Source of the DNA: CAYJPA01 sp964371945
GTDB taxonomy: Bacteria > Chloroflexota > Chloroflexia > Thermomicrobiales > UBA6265
Length of the DNA stretch: 64,000 bases
Direction of reading: 5' to 3'
Assembly: GCA_964371945.1 (NCBI GenBank)
Contig: CAYJPA010000005.1
Coordinates: 1-64,000, forward strand
Position 1 is the first letter of the stretch; each line of letters starts with the position of its first letter. The position numbers were made by a program, and so were the translations under genes. Positions 35,305 to 44,058 of this stretch are shown one piece after another. Below the pieces are notes generated by a model, which was not told the DNA's origin, ran no database searches, and worked only from the letters and a program-made list of their open reading frames with translations.

Positions 35305-36840
35305 TCATTGCTTGACGTGCTCGACTTCGTCGATCGGCAGCGACACTTGTTGATCAAATAGATACATTGCAGGACCGTCGGCGGCCATCGCAGGCTCCGG
35401 TATGCCCCCGATGATCTCCAGGTGCTCACTCGCGATCGCCTTGAGCCTCGGACCAAGTTCGTGCCCCAGTCGATCAAGCAATACGTTCGAAACTGCTTCG
35501 TATTCTGGAAAAGGACGATTACCATACAGCGATTTCAGAATCCCCAAATTTCGAATCGCCTCGTCGCTGAGGACGACATGCAGATCATCGATCTCGATCC
35601 GCGCGACGATGTGGCAGTACATGACGAAACTGAGACGGTCGAAGAAAAACGGCATCCACGGAGCGTTGCCAAACTCCTTCGATTCAGGCATCGTTCCGGC
35701 AAACTCCTTCACCTGACTGATGAAACGAGACTGGCGTAACCAGAAATCATAGTTGAAGTCTGGATCTGTCACCGCGGTCGAAAGCCCAAGAAGCGCAAAC
35801 ATCGAGCATTTTTTGCATTGGTAGCACCAACGCCGGTCAGGATCGGAGACCGTGCACATCACAATCTGCCGCAGTGCCGCTGGGTATCGCTCGGCCAGCA
35901 ACCAGTACGCGACGAGGCCATTGAAGGGCAGCGACAGATTTGCAACCGTGTGCTCGAATCCCAACGCGGATCGGTAATGGCTACTCTGAGCGGCAAGGGT
36001 CTCCGGCCGCACATTCGCGTATCGATGACGAGCAATTCCGTCGTGATCGTAGGTGGTTCTGAACGCCAGCCAGCTTGCGCTGACCGAGCTCAAGGATATG
36101 TTCCTACTGAGGAGCGCCGGCAATGAGCCGACACTGTAAAGCTCCATATTCGGACGAAGGTGATAACCAGCTTTCCGAAAATTAGCTTGATAATTCGTCC
36201 AGATTCGTTGCGTCGCAAACCCAAGTCGCTCACGCGCAGGGGCCAGCATCAATACATCCTGCCGTTCCTCCATAAGGAGCTCGAGCGAGCGAGACTCACG
36301 AAGCGGCCCAATAAACTGGATCAGCAGAACTTGATCGGCGCCGTAGATTTCTGCAAGTAAGCACGCGAGCAGCGTGCTGTCTTTGCCTCCGCCAAAGTAG
36401 ACCGCGGCCCTCTTGCTCTCTTTCCGATTCGTGGGTCGCCTCTTCCATGGATCGTAGACGGTCGATTCAGCCAGCGGACAGATCGAGACGTTACTTGCCC
36501 TGTTGAACGCCAACCAGAACGCGGCGCTCAGCCGTGACACAGGGGACGGGAGCTCGATCTCGACCCTCGTGTCGTACCCGCCGAAAACTCGTGTTTGAAG
36601 CGCGATGAAGATCTCGAACAACAGCTCCGAGGTGAAATGATCGAGACGTAGCCCCTCATACCGGAAGTAAAACTCATTATTTCGCTGAAACGGGTTCTCT
36701 CTTGACTGCGTCCATTTGAACGTAACGGTATCGCCAATGATCTCAGGCGGCTTGACGCGCACGTGCAGCGCCGGCGCTGCACCGTCCAGCAGAGCGCCGG
36801 CTGAGTCATTGCTGTTCAAAGACGAAGTGAACGCGATCAA
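35305..36840 (-). CDS. QueC-like PP-loop ATPase paralog 5
   Basis: This is a 511-residue family member with about 30 polar residues before the conserved domain. TFKWTQSRENPFQ, LLFEIFIALQTRVF, PP-loop VYFGGGKDS (GGGKDS at about 150-155), ERQDVLMLAPARERLGFATQR, RWCYQCKKC in the C-x9-C-x2-C-x2-C site and YCHIVARI are all present. The TTG at 36840 was preferred as start because a GGAGG site lies eight bases before it; the GTG at 36849 abuts that site. It precedes paralog 4 and follows nrdR by about 135 bases on the same strand. Confidence 0.74.
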   Translation of the reverse strand: MIAFTSSLNSNDSAGALLDGAAPALHVRVKPPEIIGDTVTFKWTQSRENPFQRNNEFYFRYEGLRLDHFTSELLFEIFIALQTRVFGGYDTRVEIELPSPVSRLSAAFWLAFNRASNVSICPLAESTVYDPWKRRPTNRKESKRAAVYFGGGKDSTLLACLLAEIYGADQVLLIQFIGPLRESRSLELLMEERQDVLMLAPARERLGFATQRIWTNYQANFRKAGYHLRPNMELYSVGSLPALLSRNISLSSVSASWLAFRTTYDHDGIARHRYANVRPETLAAQSSHYRSALGFEHTVANLSLPFNGLVAYWLLAERYPAALRQIVMCTVSDPDRRWCYQCKKCSMFALLGLSTAVTDPDFNYDFWLRQSRFISQVKEFAGTMPESKEFGNAPWMPFFFDRLSFVMYCHIVARIEIDDLHVVLSDEAIRNLGILKSLYGNRPFPEYEAVSNVLLDRLGHELGPRLKAIASEHLEIIGGIPEPAMAADGPAMYLFDQQVSLPIDEVEHVKQ

Positions 36841-36975
36841 CGGGCGCACCTCCGATTCGACAAGATTGACTGAAGATTTGTTGAATCAGAATACCCGCCG
36901 CAATGTGTGAATGACGAGGAACGCCAATTCGATTCCGACTAGAGCCGGAAGCGAAGGCGAATTCCGCAGCGAGTC

Positions 36976-37440
36976 TCAGGACTCGTCACCTGGTTCACGA
37001 AGGCCGACGACTTCGCGATGGAGATCGTCGAGATCGGCAAACTCGCGGTAGACGGATGCGAATCGGATGTAGGCGACCTTGTCGATCTCTTTGAGATGAC
37101 GCAGCACTGTCTCACCGATCGCGCTCGAGGGCACTTCGGGCGTGCCCATGGCCAGTAAATCGGCCTCGACCATTTGCACAAGGGTATCGATCTCGCGTTC
37201 GCCGATCGGTCGTTTGGTCAACGCAACGCGAATCTTCTGACGCAACTTCGCCGGATCGAAATCCTGGCGGCGCCCGTCTTTCTTGACAACGACGAGTCCG
37301 CCGATCTCAACGCGCTCGTACGTCGTGAAGCGACGGCCGCAAACCGCGCACTCACGCCGGCGGCGAATCGACTCGCCGCCACTTAGCTCCCGGCTATCAA
37401 TCACCCGGGAATCACGCGTTTGACAGTAAGGGCATTTCAT
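36976..37440 (-). CDS. nrdR: Transcriptional repressor NrdR
   Basis: This 154-residue protein has a zinc ribbon (MKCPYCQTRDSRVIDSRE, CAVCGRRFTTYER) and an ATP-cone domain (VVKKDGRRQDFDPAKLRQKI), the full NrdR length and order. It represses ribonucleotide reductase genes according to the ATP/dATP balance. It lies 84 bases downstream of ftsZ on the same strand, tying DNA precursor control to the division cluster. No ribonucleotide reductase gene is in the window. Confidence 0.95.
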   Translation of the reverse strand: MKCPYCQTRDSRVIDSRELSGGESIRRRRECAVCGRRFTTYERVEIGGLVVVKKDGRRQDFDPAKLRQKIRVALTKRPIGEREIDTLVQMVEADLLAMGTPEVPSSAIGETVLRHLKEIDKVAYIRFASVYREFADLDDLHREVVGLREPGDES

Positions 37441-37524
37441 ACGAGGCGATCAACTTTCAGTCATCAGTGGTTGCCTTTTGGGCGACGACCTGTTCTCAGT
37501 TAGCTGGCGGCTGAGAGATGGTGG

Positions 37525-38871
37525 CTACCGTTCCCGCAAAAAGCGGATGATCGAGGATTCGCCTTCCCAATCATCGTCAGGAAGCACCGGTGAGGAATGT
37601 TGTCGGGCTACCGGCTGCTGATCCTGGACGCGGAACACACGCTCACGCTCGCGTGGCACAGCCTGCTGACGGGATTGCATCCGGCGTGGCGCTTCCTGAT
37701 AGCTGCTCCGATCCTCGAAACCGGTCGCGATCAAGGTGATCCGTATGCTGTCGCCAAGGGTTTCGTCCAGGGAGGTGCCATAGATGATCTCGGCATCTTC
37801 ATCGACCGCTGCCCTGATGATCTCGGCTGCTTCGCTGGTTTCCAACAATGTCAGGCTTGTACCGCCGGCGATGTTGTACAGCACCCCGGTCGCGCCTTGA
37901 ATACTCGTTTCGAGCAACGGGCTTTCGATTGCTTCCTTGGCCGCATCGATGCAGCGCGTTTCGCCGGTACCGTGGCCAATCGCCATCAACGCCGAACCGG
38001 CCTCACGCATGATCGTTCGCACGTCCGCGAAGTCGAGGTTGATGATGCCCGGCTTAATGATCAGGTCAGAGATGCCGGCAATTCCCTGCCGGAGCACATC
38101 GTCCGCGATTCGGAACGCCTCGGTGATCGGTGTTTTCGGGTCGACCATGTGAATGAGCCGCTCGTTGGGGATGGTGATCAACGCGTCCACATTGTCGCGG
38201 AGGGCGGTAATGCCTTCTTCGGCTGAGCGACGGCGGCGAGTGCCTTCGAATTCGAATGGCCGCGTGACCACACCGACCGTCAATGCGCCTGCTTGTTTCG
38301 CAATCTTCGCGATTACAGGCGAGGCGCCGGTGCCTGTGCCACCGCCCATGCCGGCAGTAATGAACACCATGTCAGTGTCGCGCATGATCTCGAGCAGCGA
38401 TTCAGAGCTCTCTTCGGCCGCTCGCGCCCCAATTTCGGGTCGCCCGCCGGCGCCGAGACCTTTGGTCAGCTTGTCCCCGATGCGAACCGCGATCGGCGCG
38501 TGGCTGGAAAGGAGCGCCTGGGCATCCGTGTTGACGGCAACAAACTCGATCCCGTCAACGCCCGATTGGACCATCCTGTTGATCGCGTTGCCACCGGCGC
38601 CGCCAACGCCGATTACTTTGATCCGAGCGAAGGTGTTGATGAATTCGAGAGGATCTGAATCTGGCATTCGCCGCCCAATATCCTGGGTGTGCCCATCGCC
38701 GCCGTATCGACTGGCGATGAACTGCCCGTAAGGCGCTCTAGCAGCGCCGCTGCCACCCTGATCCCTATGCCCCTGGCCTGGTGGTCGTTGTCCGTTCGTT
38801 TGCATGGTTACCACCGTCCCCGACTTCGTTGAGGGAACTACGTCCAGGCGACCATCGTCGGATTGATTCAA
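37525..38871 (-). CDS. ftsZ: Cell division GTPase FtsZ
   Basis: This 448-residue tubulin homolog has the GTP motifs VGVGGAGGNAINRM, AGMGGGTGTGASPVIA (T4 signature), the T7 loop region NLDFADVRTIM, and the C-terminal tail peptide ending IIRFLRER. FtsZ forms the cytokinetic ring. The N-terminus before FARIKVIGVGG is about 81 residues, longer than usual (typically 10-20), with a Gln/Gly/Arg-rich segment; in-frame ATGs at 38805 and 38667 are alternatives, the last giving a normal length. About 200 bases separate it from ddl, so it may have its own promoter. Confidence 0.96.
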   Translation of the reverse strand: MNQSDDGRLDVVPSTKSGTVVTMQTNGQRPPGQGHRDQGGSGAARAPYGQFIASRYGGDGHTQDIGRRMPDSDPLEFINTFARIKVIGVGGAGGNAINRMVQSGVDGIEFVAVNTDAQALLSSHAPIAVRIGDKLTKGLGAGGRPEIGARAAEESSESLLEIMRDTDMVFITAGMGGGTGTGASPVIAKIAKQAGALTVGVVTRPFEFEGTRRRRSAEEGITALRDNVDALITIPNERLIHMVDPKTPITEAFRIADDVLRQGIAGISDLIIKPGIINLDFADVRTIMREAGSALMAIGHGTGETRCIDAAKEAIESPLLETSIQGATGVLYNIAGGTSLTLLETSEAAEIIRAAVDEDAEIIYGTSLDETLGDSIRITLIATGFEDRSSYQEAPRRMQSRQQAVPRERERVFRVQDQQPVARQHSSPVLPDDDWEGESSIIRFLRER

Positions 38872-39046
38872 CGTTGCTTTACTGAACCGGCCCCACGACC
38901 GTCAACAACACTCTATCCAGCCAAACCGCGTCCGCGTAACATTTGTCACATCACGCGCTACTTCAAAGCGGTCCAGAGTGTGACGCCGGAGTATACCATG
39001 CGCGAATCCCGCGACCGTACGCGTGGTTGACAAACAGTAACACGCG

Positions 39047-39065
39047 TCCGGACACTGTGTCCGGA
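39047..39065. promoter_or_regulatory. Perfect 9-1-9 inverted repeat between ddl and ftsZ
   Basis: TCCGGACAC and GTGTCCGGA flank a single T. The site begins nine bases past the ddl stop and about 180 bases upstream of the ftsZ start. The one-base spacer suits a protein-binding dyad better than a hairpin, although an 8-bp stem with a 3-base loop is possible. Confidence 0.5.
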
Positions 39066-39073
39066 ATTGAGAA

Positions 39074-40222
39074 TTATCCGCGACGCTCCTGGTGACGCTC
39101 GATCGCGTACGCCACCAACCGATCGACCAGTTCGGGCAGCGGCAGGCCGCTTGCCTCCCATAGCAGCGGATACATGCTGATCGAGGTGAAACCGGGAATC
39201 GTATTGACCTCGTTGAGTAGAAGCCGCCCTGTCGCTCGCTCAAGGAAGAAATCAACCCGCGCCATTCCAGCGAGATCAAGCGCCCGAAACGCATCGATCG
39301 CGATCTGCTGAATCTCCGCCAGCGTGCCGGCGTCGATCGGGGCCGGAACGATCAGTTCGGAGTCGTCGTCAATGTATTTCGCTTCGAAGTCGTAGAATTC
39401 ACGGCTCGGAACGATCTCGCCAGCGGTCGACACAATCGGTTCGTCATTGCCGAGCACCGCTACCTCGAGCTCGCGCGCGTCAAGGCCTTGTTCGACCACG
39501 ATCCGGCGGTCATATCTCGCTGCCGCCTCCATGCAACCGGGCAGTTCTTCAGCGCTGTGCGCCTTTCCGACGCCCACGCTCGAACCCATGTTTGCGGGCT
39601 TGACGAAACATGGGAATCCAAGCTCATTGGCGATTCTGGCGGCGATCGTATACGGATCGCGCTCCCAATCACGTCTGAGCACGGTGATCCAAGGTCCCTG
39701 GGGTATACCTGCCTGAGCCAGAATTTCCTTCGCGATCGCTTTGTCCATCGCCACCGCCGAACCAAGCACGCCGGAACCAACGTATGGGATGCCACTGAGC
39801 TCGAGCATCCCCTGGACTGTGCCATCCTCTCCCATCGGACCGTGCAGAACCGGAATCACGACATCGATCTGTCCGGATATGCCCGACGGTAGTCCAGTTG
39901 AAACCTGACTCGCCGAAGAGTTTGCGCCGTCGCTTCCAGGAATCCCCATGGGAAGCGCAAAGAGCGGAGATTCGGTGGTGAGCGCGACCATTGGATCGCC
40001 GCCGCTCAACCATCGACCATCGCGGGTGATCCCGACCGGGACGATCTCGTAGCGCTCTGGATCGAGCGCGGCCATAACAGTCTGCGCCGACCTCAGCGAA
40101 ACATCGTGCTCGCCCGACCGGCCGCCGAAGAGCACCATCGCCCGAATCCGCTTGTCCGAGCTCCTGTTTGTTGCTCCGCTCATGACCGTTCCTTCGTGCC
40201 CTGTTTCAACACGCTGGCTCAA
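39074..40222 (-). CDS. ddl: D-alanine--D-alanine ligase
   Basis: This 382-residue ATP-grasp ligase has FGGRSGEHDVSLRSA near residue 33, VFPVLHGPMGEDGTVQG-like IPVLHGPMGEDGTVQG, FVKPANMGSSVGVGKA and the C-terminal LNEVNTIPGFTSISMYPLLWEASG. It joins two D-Ala residues for the peptidoglycan stem peptide. The first residues before RAMVLFGG are an extension; the start ATG overlaps the murB stop by four bases. The enzyme is of the Ser-x-Gly-Glu-His (D-Ala-D-Ala) type. Confidence 0.95.
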   Translation of the reverse strand: MSQRVETGHEGTVMSGATNRSSDKRIRAMVLFGGRSGEHDVSLRSAQTVMAALDPERYEIVPVGITRDGRWLSGGDPMVALTTESPLFALPMGIPGSDGANSSASQVSTGLPSGISGQIDVVIPVLHGPMGEDGTVQGMLELSGIPYVGSGVLGSAVAMDKAIAKEILAQAGIPQGPWITVLRRDWERDPYTIAARIANELGFPCFVKPANMGSSVGVGKAHSAEELPGCMEAAARYDRRIVVEQGLDARELEVAVLGNDEPIVSTAGEIVPSREFYDFEAKYIDDDSELIVPAPIDAGTLAEIQQIAIDAFRALDLAGMARVDFFLERATGRLLLNEVNTIPGFTSISMYPLLWEASGLPLPELVDRLVAYAIERHQERRG

Positions 40223-41166
40223 CGCTCTCCAAACTCTTCAATCTCGGTCTCGAGCATGATCCCGAACTCGGCCCCGACCCGCGCCTGAACGGCGGCGATG
40301 AGCTCGCGAACCTGAGCGGCAGTGCCGTCGCCGGCATTGACGATGAAGTTGCTGTGCTTGGTCGAAACTGAAACCGATCCCACCGCGAATCCCTTGAGCC
40401 CGGCGGCTTCGATCAACCGGCCTGCAAAATCGCCCGGCGGGTTGGTAAAGGTCGAACCGGCACATCGCCCGGTTGGTTGCGTGGCAGTTCGGTATCCGGC
40501 ATGTTCGTCAGCCAGCGCAATCAGTCGCGCGGGGTCGTCTTTCGGCAAACGGAATCGCACGCTCAGCACCTGAAATGGACGCGGACGAGGACTATCCTTG
40601 ATCGCGGTGTGCCGGTAGCGAGGGGCAAGCCATTGTCGATCATGTTCCTCGGTTTGACCGTCGGGCCCAAGCACTGTCAGGCGTTCAAGGTGGTCCTGGA
40701 GCTCAGCGCCATGAGCGCCGGCATTGTTAACCGTTGCGCCACCGATGGTCCCCGGCAATCCAACTCCCCAGTCCAACCCGCCCCAGCCGCGCTCTGAGGC
40801 AAATCTGCCTACCCAGGAGAGAGGAGCTTGAGCTCCGACCTGAAGTACCACCATATCGCCGAGATCCTCAAACTCGATCAACCGTTTGGCTCGCTCGCCG
40901 GGAGTTCGTGCCAGCACCACGAGTCCGCGAACGCCCCGATCTCCGGCCAGCAGATTGCTTCCGCCTCCGATCACGGTTAGTGGCAATCCTTCACCGGCCG
41001 CCCAGCGTGCGGCCGCGAGTAAATCGACCGGCGTAGGCGCTCGAACGAGAAAGTCGGCCGGGCCGCCGATCCGCCAGGTCGTATGCAGGGACATCGGCGA
41101 ATCGACAAGCACCTTGAGCTGCGGCGCCTCCCGTATCACCGGCGTAGTCGTGGAGGCACTAGCCAT
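40219..41166 (-). CDS. murB: UDP-N-acetylenolpyruvoylglucosamine reductase
   Basis: This 315-residue flavoenzyme has HTTWRIGGPADFLVRA and VIGGGSNLLAGDRGVRGLVV (FAD domain), NAGAHGAEL, GSTFTNPPGDFAGRLIEAAGLKG (with the catalytic Ser region) and HSNFIVNAGDGTA. It reduces UDP-GlcNAc-enolpyruvate to UDP-MurNAc. The ATG at 41166 overlaps the murC stop (ATGGCTAG); an ATG at 41178 is also in frame. It is type II-like in length. It is coupled to ddl downstream. Confidence 0.95.
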   Translation of the reverse strand: MASASTTTPVIREAPQLKVLVDSPMSLHTTWRIGGPADFLVRAPTPVDLLAAARWAAGEGLPLTVIGGGSNLLAGDRGVRGLVVLARTPGERAKRLIEFEDLGDMVVLQVGAQAPLSWVGRFASERGWGGLDWGVGLPGTIGGATVNNAGAHGAELQDHLERLTVLGPDGQTEEHDRQWLAPRYRHTAIKDSPRPRPFQVLSVRFRLPKDDPARLIALADEHAGYRTATQPTGRCAGSTFTNPPGDFAGRLIEAAGLKGFAVGSVSVSTKHSNFIVNAGDGTAAQVRELIAAVQARVGAEFGIMLETEIEEFGER

Positions 41167-42568
41167 CGCCGTTCGCACTTCGTGACGACAGGTGATTGAG
41201 CACCATCGCTCCGACCGTGGTCACGTCGCCCGCCCCGAGCGTCAGAATGACGTCGCCGGGGATTGCCATCTCCGCGAGCAACTTTGCGGCGTCGACGGGT
41301 GATCCGCCAGCGAGAGTGCCCGCCGGCATGTGGCCGATCAGATCGGCTGAGGAGATGCCAAGCGAATCGGATTCACGGGAGGGATAGATGTCGAGAATGA
41401 CCGTGAGGCCCGCCTTTTCAAACGCAGCAGCAAATTCGACCAACAATGCTTTCGTTCGGCTGTAGGTGTGCGGTTGGAATGCTGCAATCAGTCGCCGGCC
41501 GGGGTATCGATCGCGCGCGGCCTGAATGACGGCGCGAATCTCCGTCGGGTGATGGGCGTAGTCGTCCACGACAACAACGTTGTCGATCTCGCCTTTGAGC
41601 TCAAACCGCCGGCCGACGCCCTCAAAAGCGCTCAAGGCGGCTGAAGCAACGTTCGCGTGATAGCCAAGTGCGACGAGCGCGATTAATGCGGCAGCCGCGT
41701 TTCGCGCATTATGGCGACCAGGAATGCTCGGGCGGAGATCGATTCGATCCCTCGCCGATCGCGATACCGCCCAGCCGGTGTCCGAACGAAGCACTCGCCA
41801 ATCGACTCCGGCCGCTTCCCCGAAGGTGTCGATCGTGATCCCCGGCAGTTCTTCGAGTTGTGGGAGAATCCGGGCTACGCCGGGATCGTCGGCGCCAACG
41901 ATAAGCCGTCCGCCGGGGCGCACCTTTGCCGCGAACTTAAGAAACGCCTGATCGTACGACTCCTGGTCCGGAAAGAGATCAGGGTGGTCATAATCGATGT
42001 TAGTGATGATCGCAATATCGGGTGTGAGCGCGAGAAATGAATGGTCGTACTCATCCGCTTCAGCCACCATCACCGGACCATCCCCGGGTGCCGCGTTTGT
42101 TCCCGTTGAGACAACCGTCGCTCCGACGGCATATGCCGCATGAGCCCTGAGCGACTCGAGTGATGAAACCAGCATTCCGCTTGTGGTCGATTTGCCATGC
42201 GATCCCGCAACGGCCAGGCAGGTCTTGGCATTTGCAAGTATTCCGAGTAATTCTGCGCGCTTTATAACCGGGACACCGGCCGACGCAGCGGAATCAACTT
42301 CAAGATTGCCGGAGCGCACCGCCGTAGACGTGACGACGAGCGATGCGCCGGCCGCATGAGCGGTGTCGGTGTGACCGATGTTGACGGGAATGCCTTCAGC
42401 TTCAAGGGCAACTGTTTGGTCAGACGTGCTCGAATCGGACCCACTGATCCGGTAACCCTGTGCGAGCAAGATTCTCGCGAGACCGCTCATTCCAATGCCG
42501 CCGATCCCAACAAAATGCACCGGCGCGGGCGGCAACGGCAGAACAAGCGATGGCGTTTTCGATGTCAT
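41159..42568 (-). CDS. murC: UDP-N-acetylmuramate--L-alanine ligase
   Basis: This 469-residue Mur ligase has VHFVGIGGIGMSGLA near the N-terminus, ATP loop AGSHGKSTTSGM, DEYDHSFL and DDYAHHPTEIRAV. It adds L-Ala to UDP-MurNAc. The start is the ATG at 42568, overlapping the murD stop by four bases; the frame is open to 42664, but that part overlaps murD and lacks homology. murC directly follows murD, with no ftsW or murG between. Confidence 0.95.
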   Translation of the reverse strand: MTSKTPSLVLPLPPAPVHFVGIGGIGMSGLARILLAQGYRISGSDSSTSDQTVALEAEGIPVNIGHTDTAHAAGASLVVTSTAVRSGNLEVDSAASAGVPVIKRAELLGILANAKTCLAVAGSHGKSTTSGMLVSSLESLRAHAAYAVGATVVSTGTNAAPGDGPVMVAEADEYDHSFLALTPDIAIITNIDYDHPDLFPDQESYDQAFLKFAAKVRPGGRLIVGADDPGVARILPQLEELPGITIDTFGEAAGVDWRVLRSDTGWAVSRSARDRIDLRPSIPGRHNARNAAAALIALVALGYHANVASAALSAFEGVGRRFELKGEIDNVVVVDDYAHHPTEIRAVIQAARDRYPGRRLIAAFQPHTYSRTKALLVEFAAAFEKAGLTVILDIYPSRESDSLGISSADLIGHMPAGTLAGGSPVDAAKLLAEMAIPGDVILTLGAGDVTTVGAMVLNHLSSRSANGDG

Positions 42569-43989
42569 GAAACGACGGCCCTCTCTTCTCGCAACGCTAA
42601 GACGTTTTCGCGGAACTGATCTCCGCGATCGAACTCGTCGCGAAAAAGTCCGAAACTCGCGCAACCTGGCGAAAGCAGAATGACATCACCCGGCCCGGCC
42701 CGCTCGATTGCCGATCGCACCGCGGCGCCCATCGATTTGTACGGACCAAGCGGCGTTCCGCCGCGCTGCTCAATCAGCGACTGCAGCTCAGGAGTTGCGG
42801 AACCTCCCAGCAGGTGGATTGAAGCGGCCAAGCTAACAGCTGCCGCGGCCAAGGGAACAAGATCAGTTTGCTTGTCGTGGCCGCCAGAAATCAGATGGAT
42901 TCGCCGGATCGAAAGTCCGGTCAAGTTCGCAATCGCCGCGATCGGTGCGGTCGCGGCCGAATCGTTGATGAAGGTCACCCCGTCGAATTCGCCGACAACC
43001 TCCATCCGATTCCGCACTCCATCGAACGAAGCGAGGCCGTCTCGCACCGCGCTGGGCGGCGCTCCCCGGGCCAGAACAGCGGCGATTGCGGCGGCGGCGT
43101 TGAGTCGTTGGTGCGTGCCCAGAAAAGGCAAACGATCTGGTATCGAGAATCGCTCTGCCGAATCCTGACCCCGCCACACAATCTCGTGGTCATCCACCCA
43201 GGCGCCGGGTTTGCCGCGGTCACCGGATCCAAACGGAACGACAGCGGCGTTCGTTTGGGCGATCGCCGGAGACGCTTCAGGATCGTCGAGATTGACCACG
43301 AGCGTGTCTGTGGCGCGAAGATGGCGGGCAATCGAGCGCTTGGTCGCGGCATAGTCCGCGAATTCGCTGTAGGCGTCGAGGTGATCTTCGGAGATGTTTG
43401 TCAACACCGCGATCTGGGGTCCGAGTCTATGCTCATCCAGGGCTTCGAGCTGCCAACTCGAAAGCTCGAGCACAACCGGTGTATCGGACCCGATTCGGGT
43501 TAGTTCGGAAACCGCTGAAACACCCATGTTCCCCGCCAGCACGGTGCGGTCATCCCAATGCCGAAGCATTTCGCCACAGAGGCTTGCCGTCGTCGTTTTG
43601 CCTTTCGTTCCGGTGATTCCGATCACTGGGGCCGCACACGCTCGCAAAAAGATGCTCATTTCCATCTCAACGCGAACGCCGGTTTCTCGTGCGAGCTGAA
43701 GATAAGGCGAACCCCGACGGACACCAGGGTTGCGCACAACGATATCCGCTCCGTCGCTGGTGAAATCGTGATCGTCATGCCGGCCGAGTACGAATCGGAT
43801 CGGCAGGCCATCGAGATCTCGCATCGGCTGCCTGAGCTCTGATTCGGATTTCATGTCGGTAACGGTGACGAGCGCGCCGGCAGAAGCCAGGTAGCGTGCA
43901 ACACCGACTCCACCCGCCCGGGTGCCCAGTCCCATGACCGTTACTCGTTGTCCGCAAAAGCTCTCTGTCATATCCAATCTTGAAAACAC
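42565..43989 (-). CDS. murD: UDP-N-acetylmuramoylalanine--D-glutamate ligase
   Basis: This 474-residue Mur ligase has VMGLGTRAGGVGVARYL, ATP loop GITGTKGKTTTASL, LSSWQLE, NISEDHLDAYSEFADYAATK and FINDSAATAPIAA. It adds D-Glu to UDP-MurNAc-L-Ala. An in-frame ATG at 43971 (MTESFCGQ) is an alternative start. It lies 69 bases after mraY. Confidence 0.95.
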   Translation of the reverse strand: MFSRLDMTESFCGQRVTVMGLGTRAGGVGVARYLASAGALVTVTDMKSESELRQPMRDLDGLPIRFVLGRHDDHDFTSDGADIVVRNPGVRRGSPYLQLARETGVRVEMEMSIFLRACAAPVIGITGTKGKTTTASLCGEMLRHWDDRTVLAGNMGVSAVSELTRIGSDTPVVLELSSWQLEALDEHRLGPQIAVLTNISEDHLDAYSEFADYAATKRSIARHLRATDTLVVNLDDPEASPAIAQTNAAVVPFGSGDRGKPGAWVDDHEIVWRGQDSAERFSIPDRLPFLGTHQRLNAAAAIAAVLARGAPPSAVRDGLASFDGVRNRMEVVGEFDGVTFINDSAATAPIAAIANLTGLSIRRIHLISGGHDKQTDLVPLAAAAVSLAASIHLLGGSATPELQSLIEQRGGTPLGPYKSMGAAVRSAIERAGPGDVILLSPGCASFGLFRDEFDRGDQFRENVLALREERAVVS

Positions 43990-44058
43990 GAGTTGAGCGT
44001 GTCAGATGGAGACATCATCGTTCACCCGGGGTACCTTTGCCAAACGCGATCGCCGGCG

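Noticed and set aside
27304..36840. True queuosine (preQ0) biosynthesis role for the QueC-like proteins
   Set aside because: No queD, queE, queF or folE-like gene is nearby, the proteins are twice QueC length, and five copies sit among glycan genes.
27304..36840. Qat or CBASS-type antiphage island based on QueC-like genes
   Set aside because: No QatA ATPase, QatB, QatD nuclease, cyclase or effector genes were seen in the neighbourhood.
36850..36975. Possible small gene between nrdR and paralog 5
   Set aside because: Only short frames without ribosome site or conserved pattern were seen; it reads as a promoter region.
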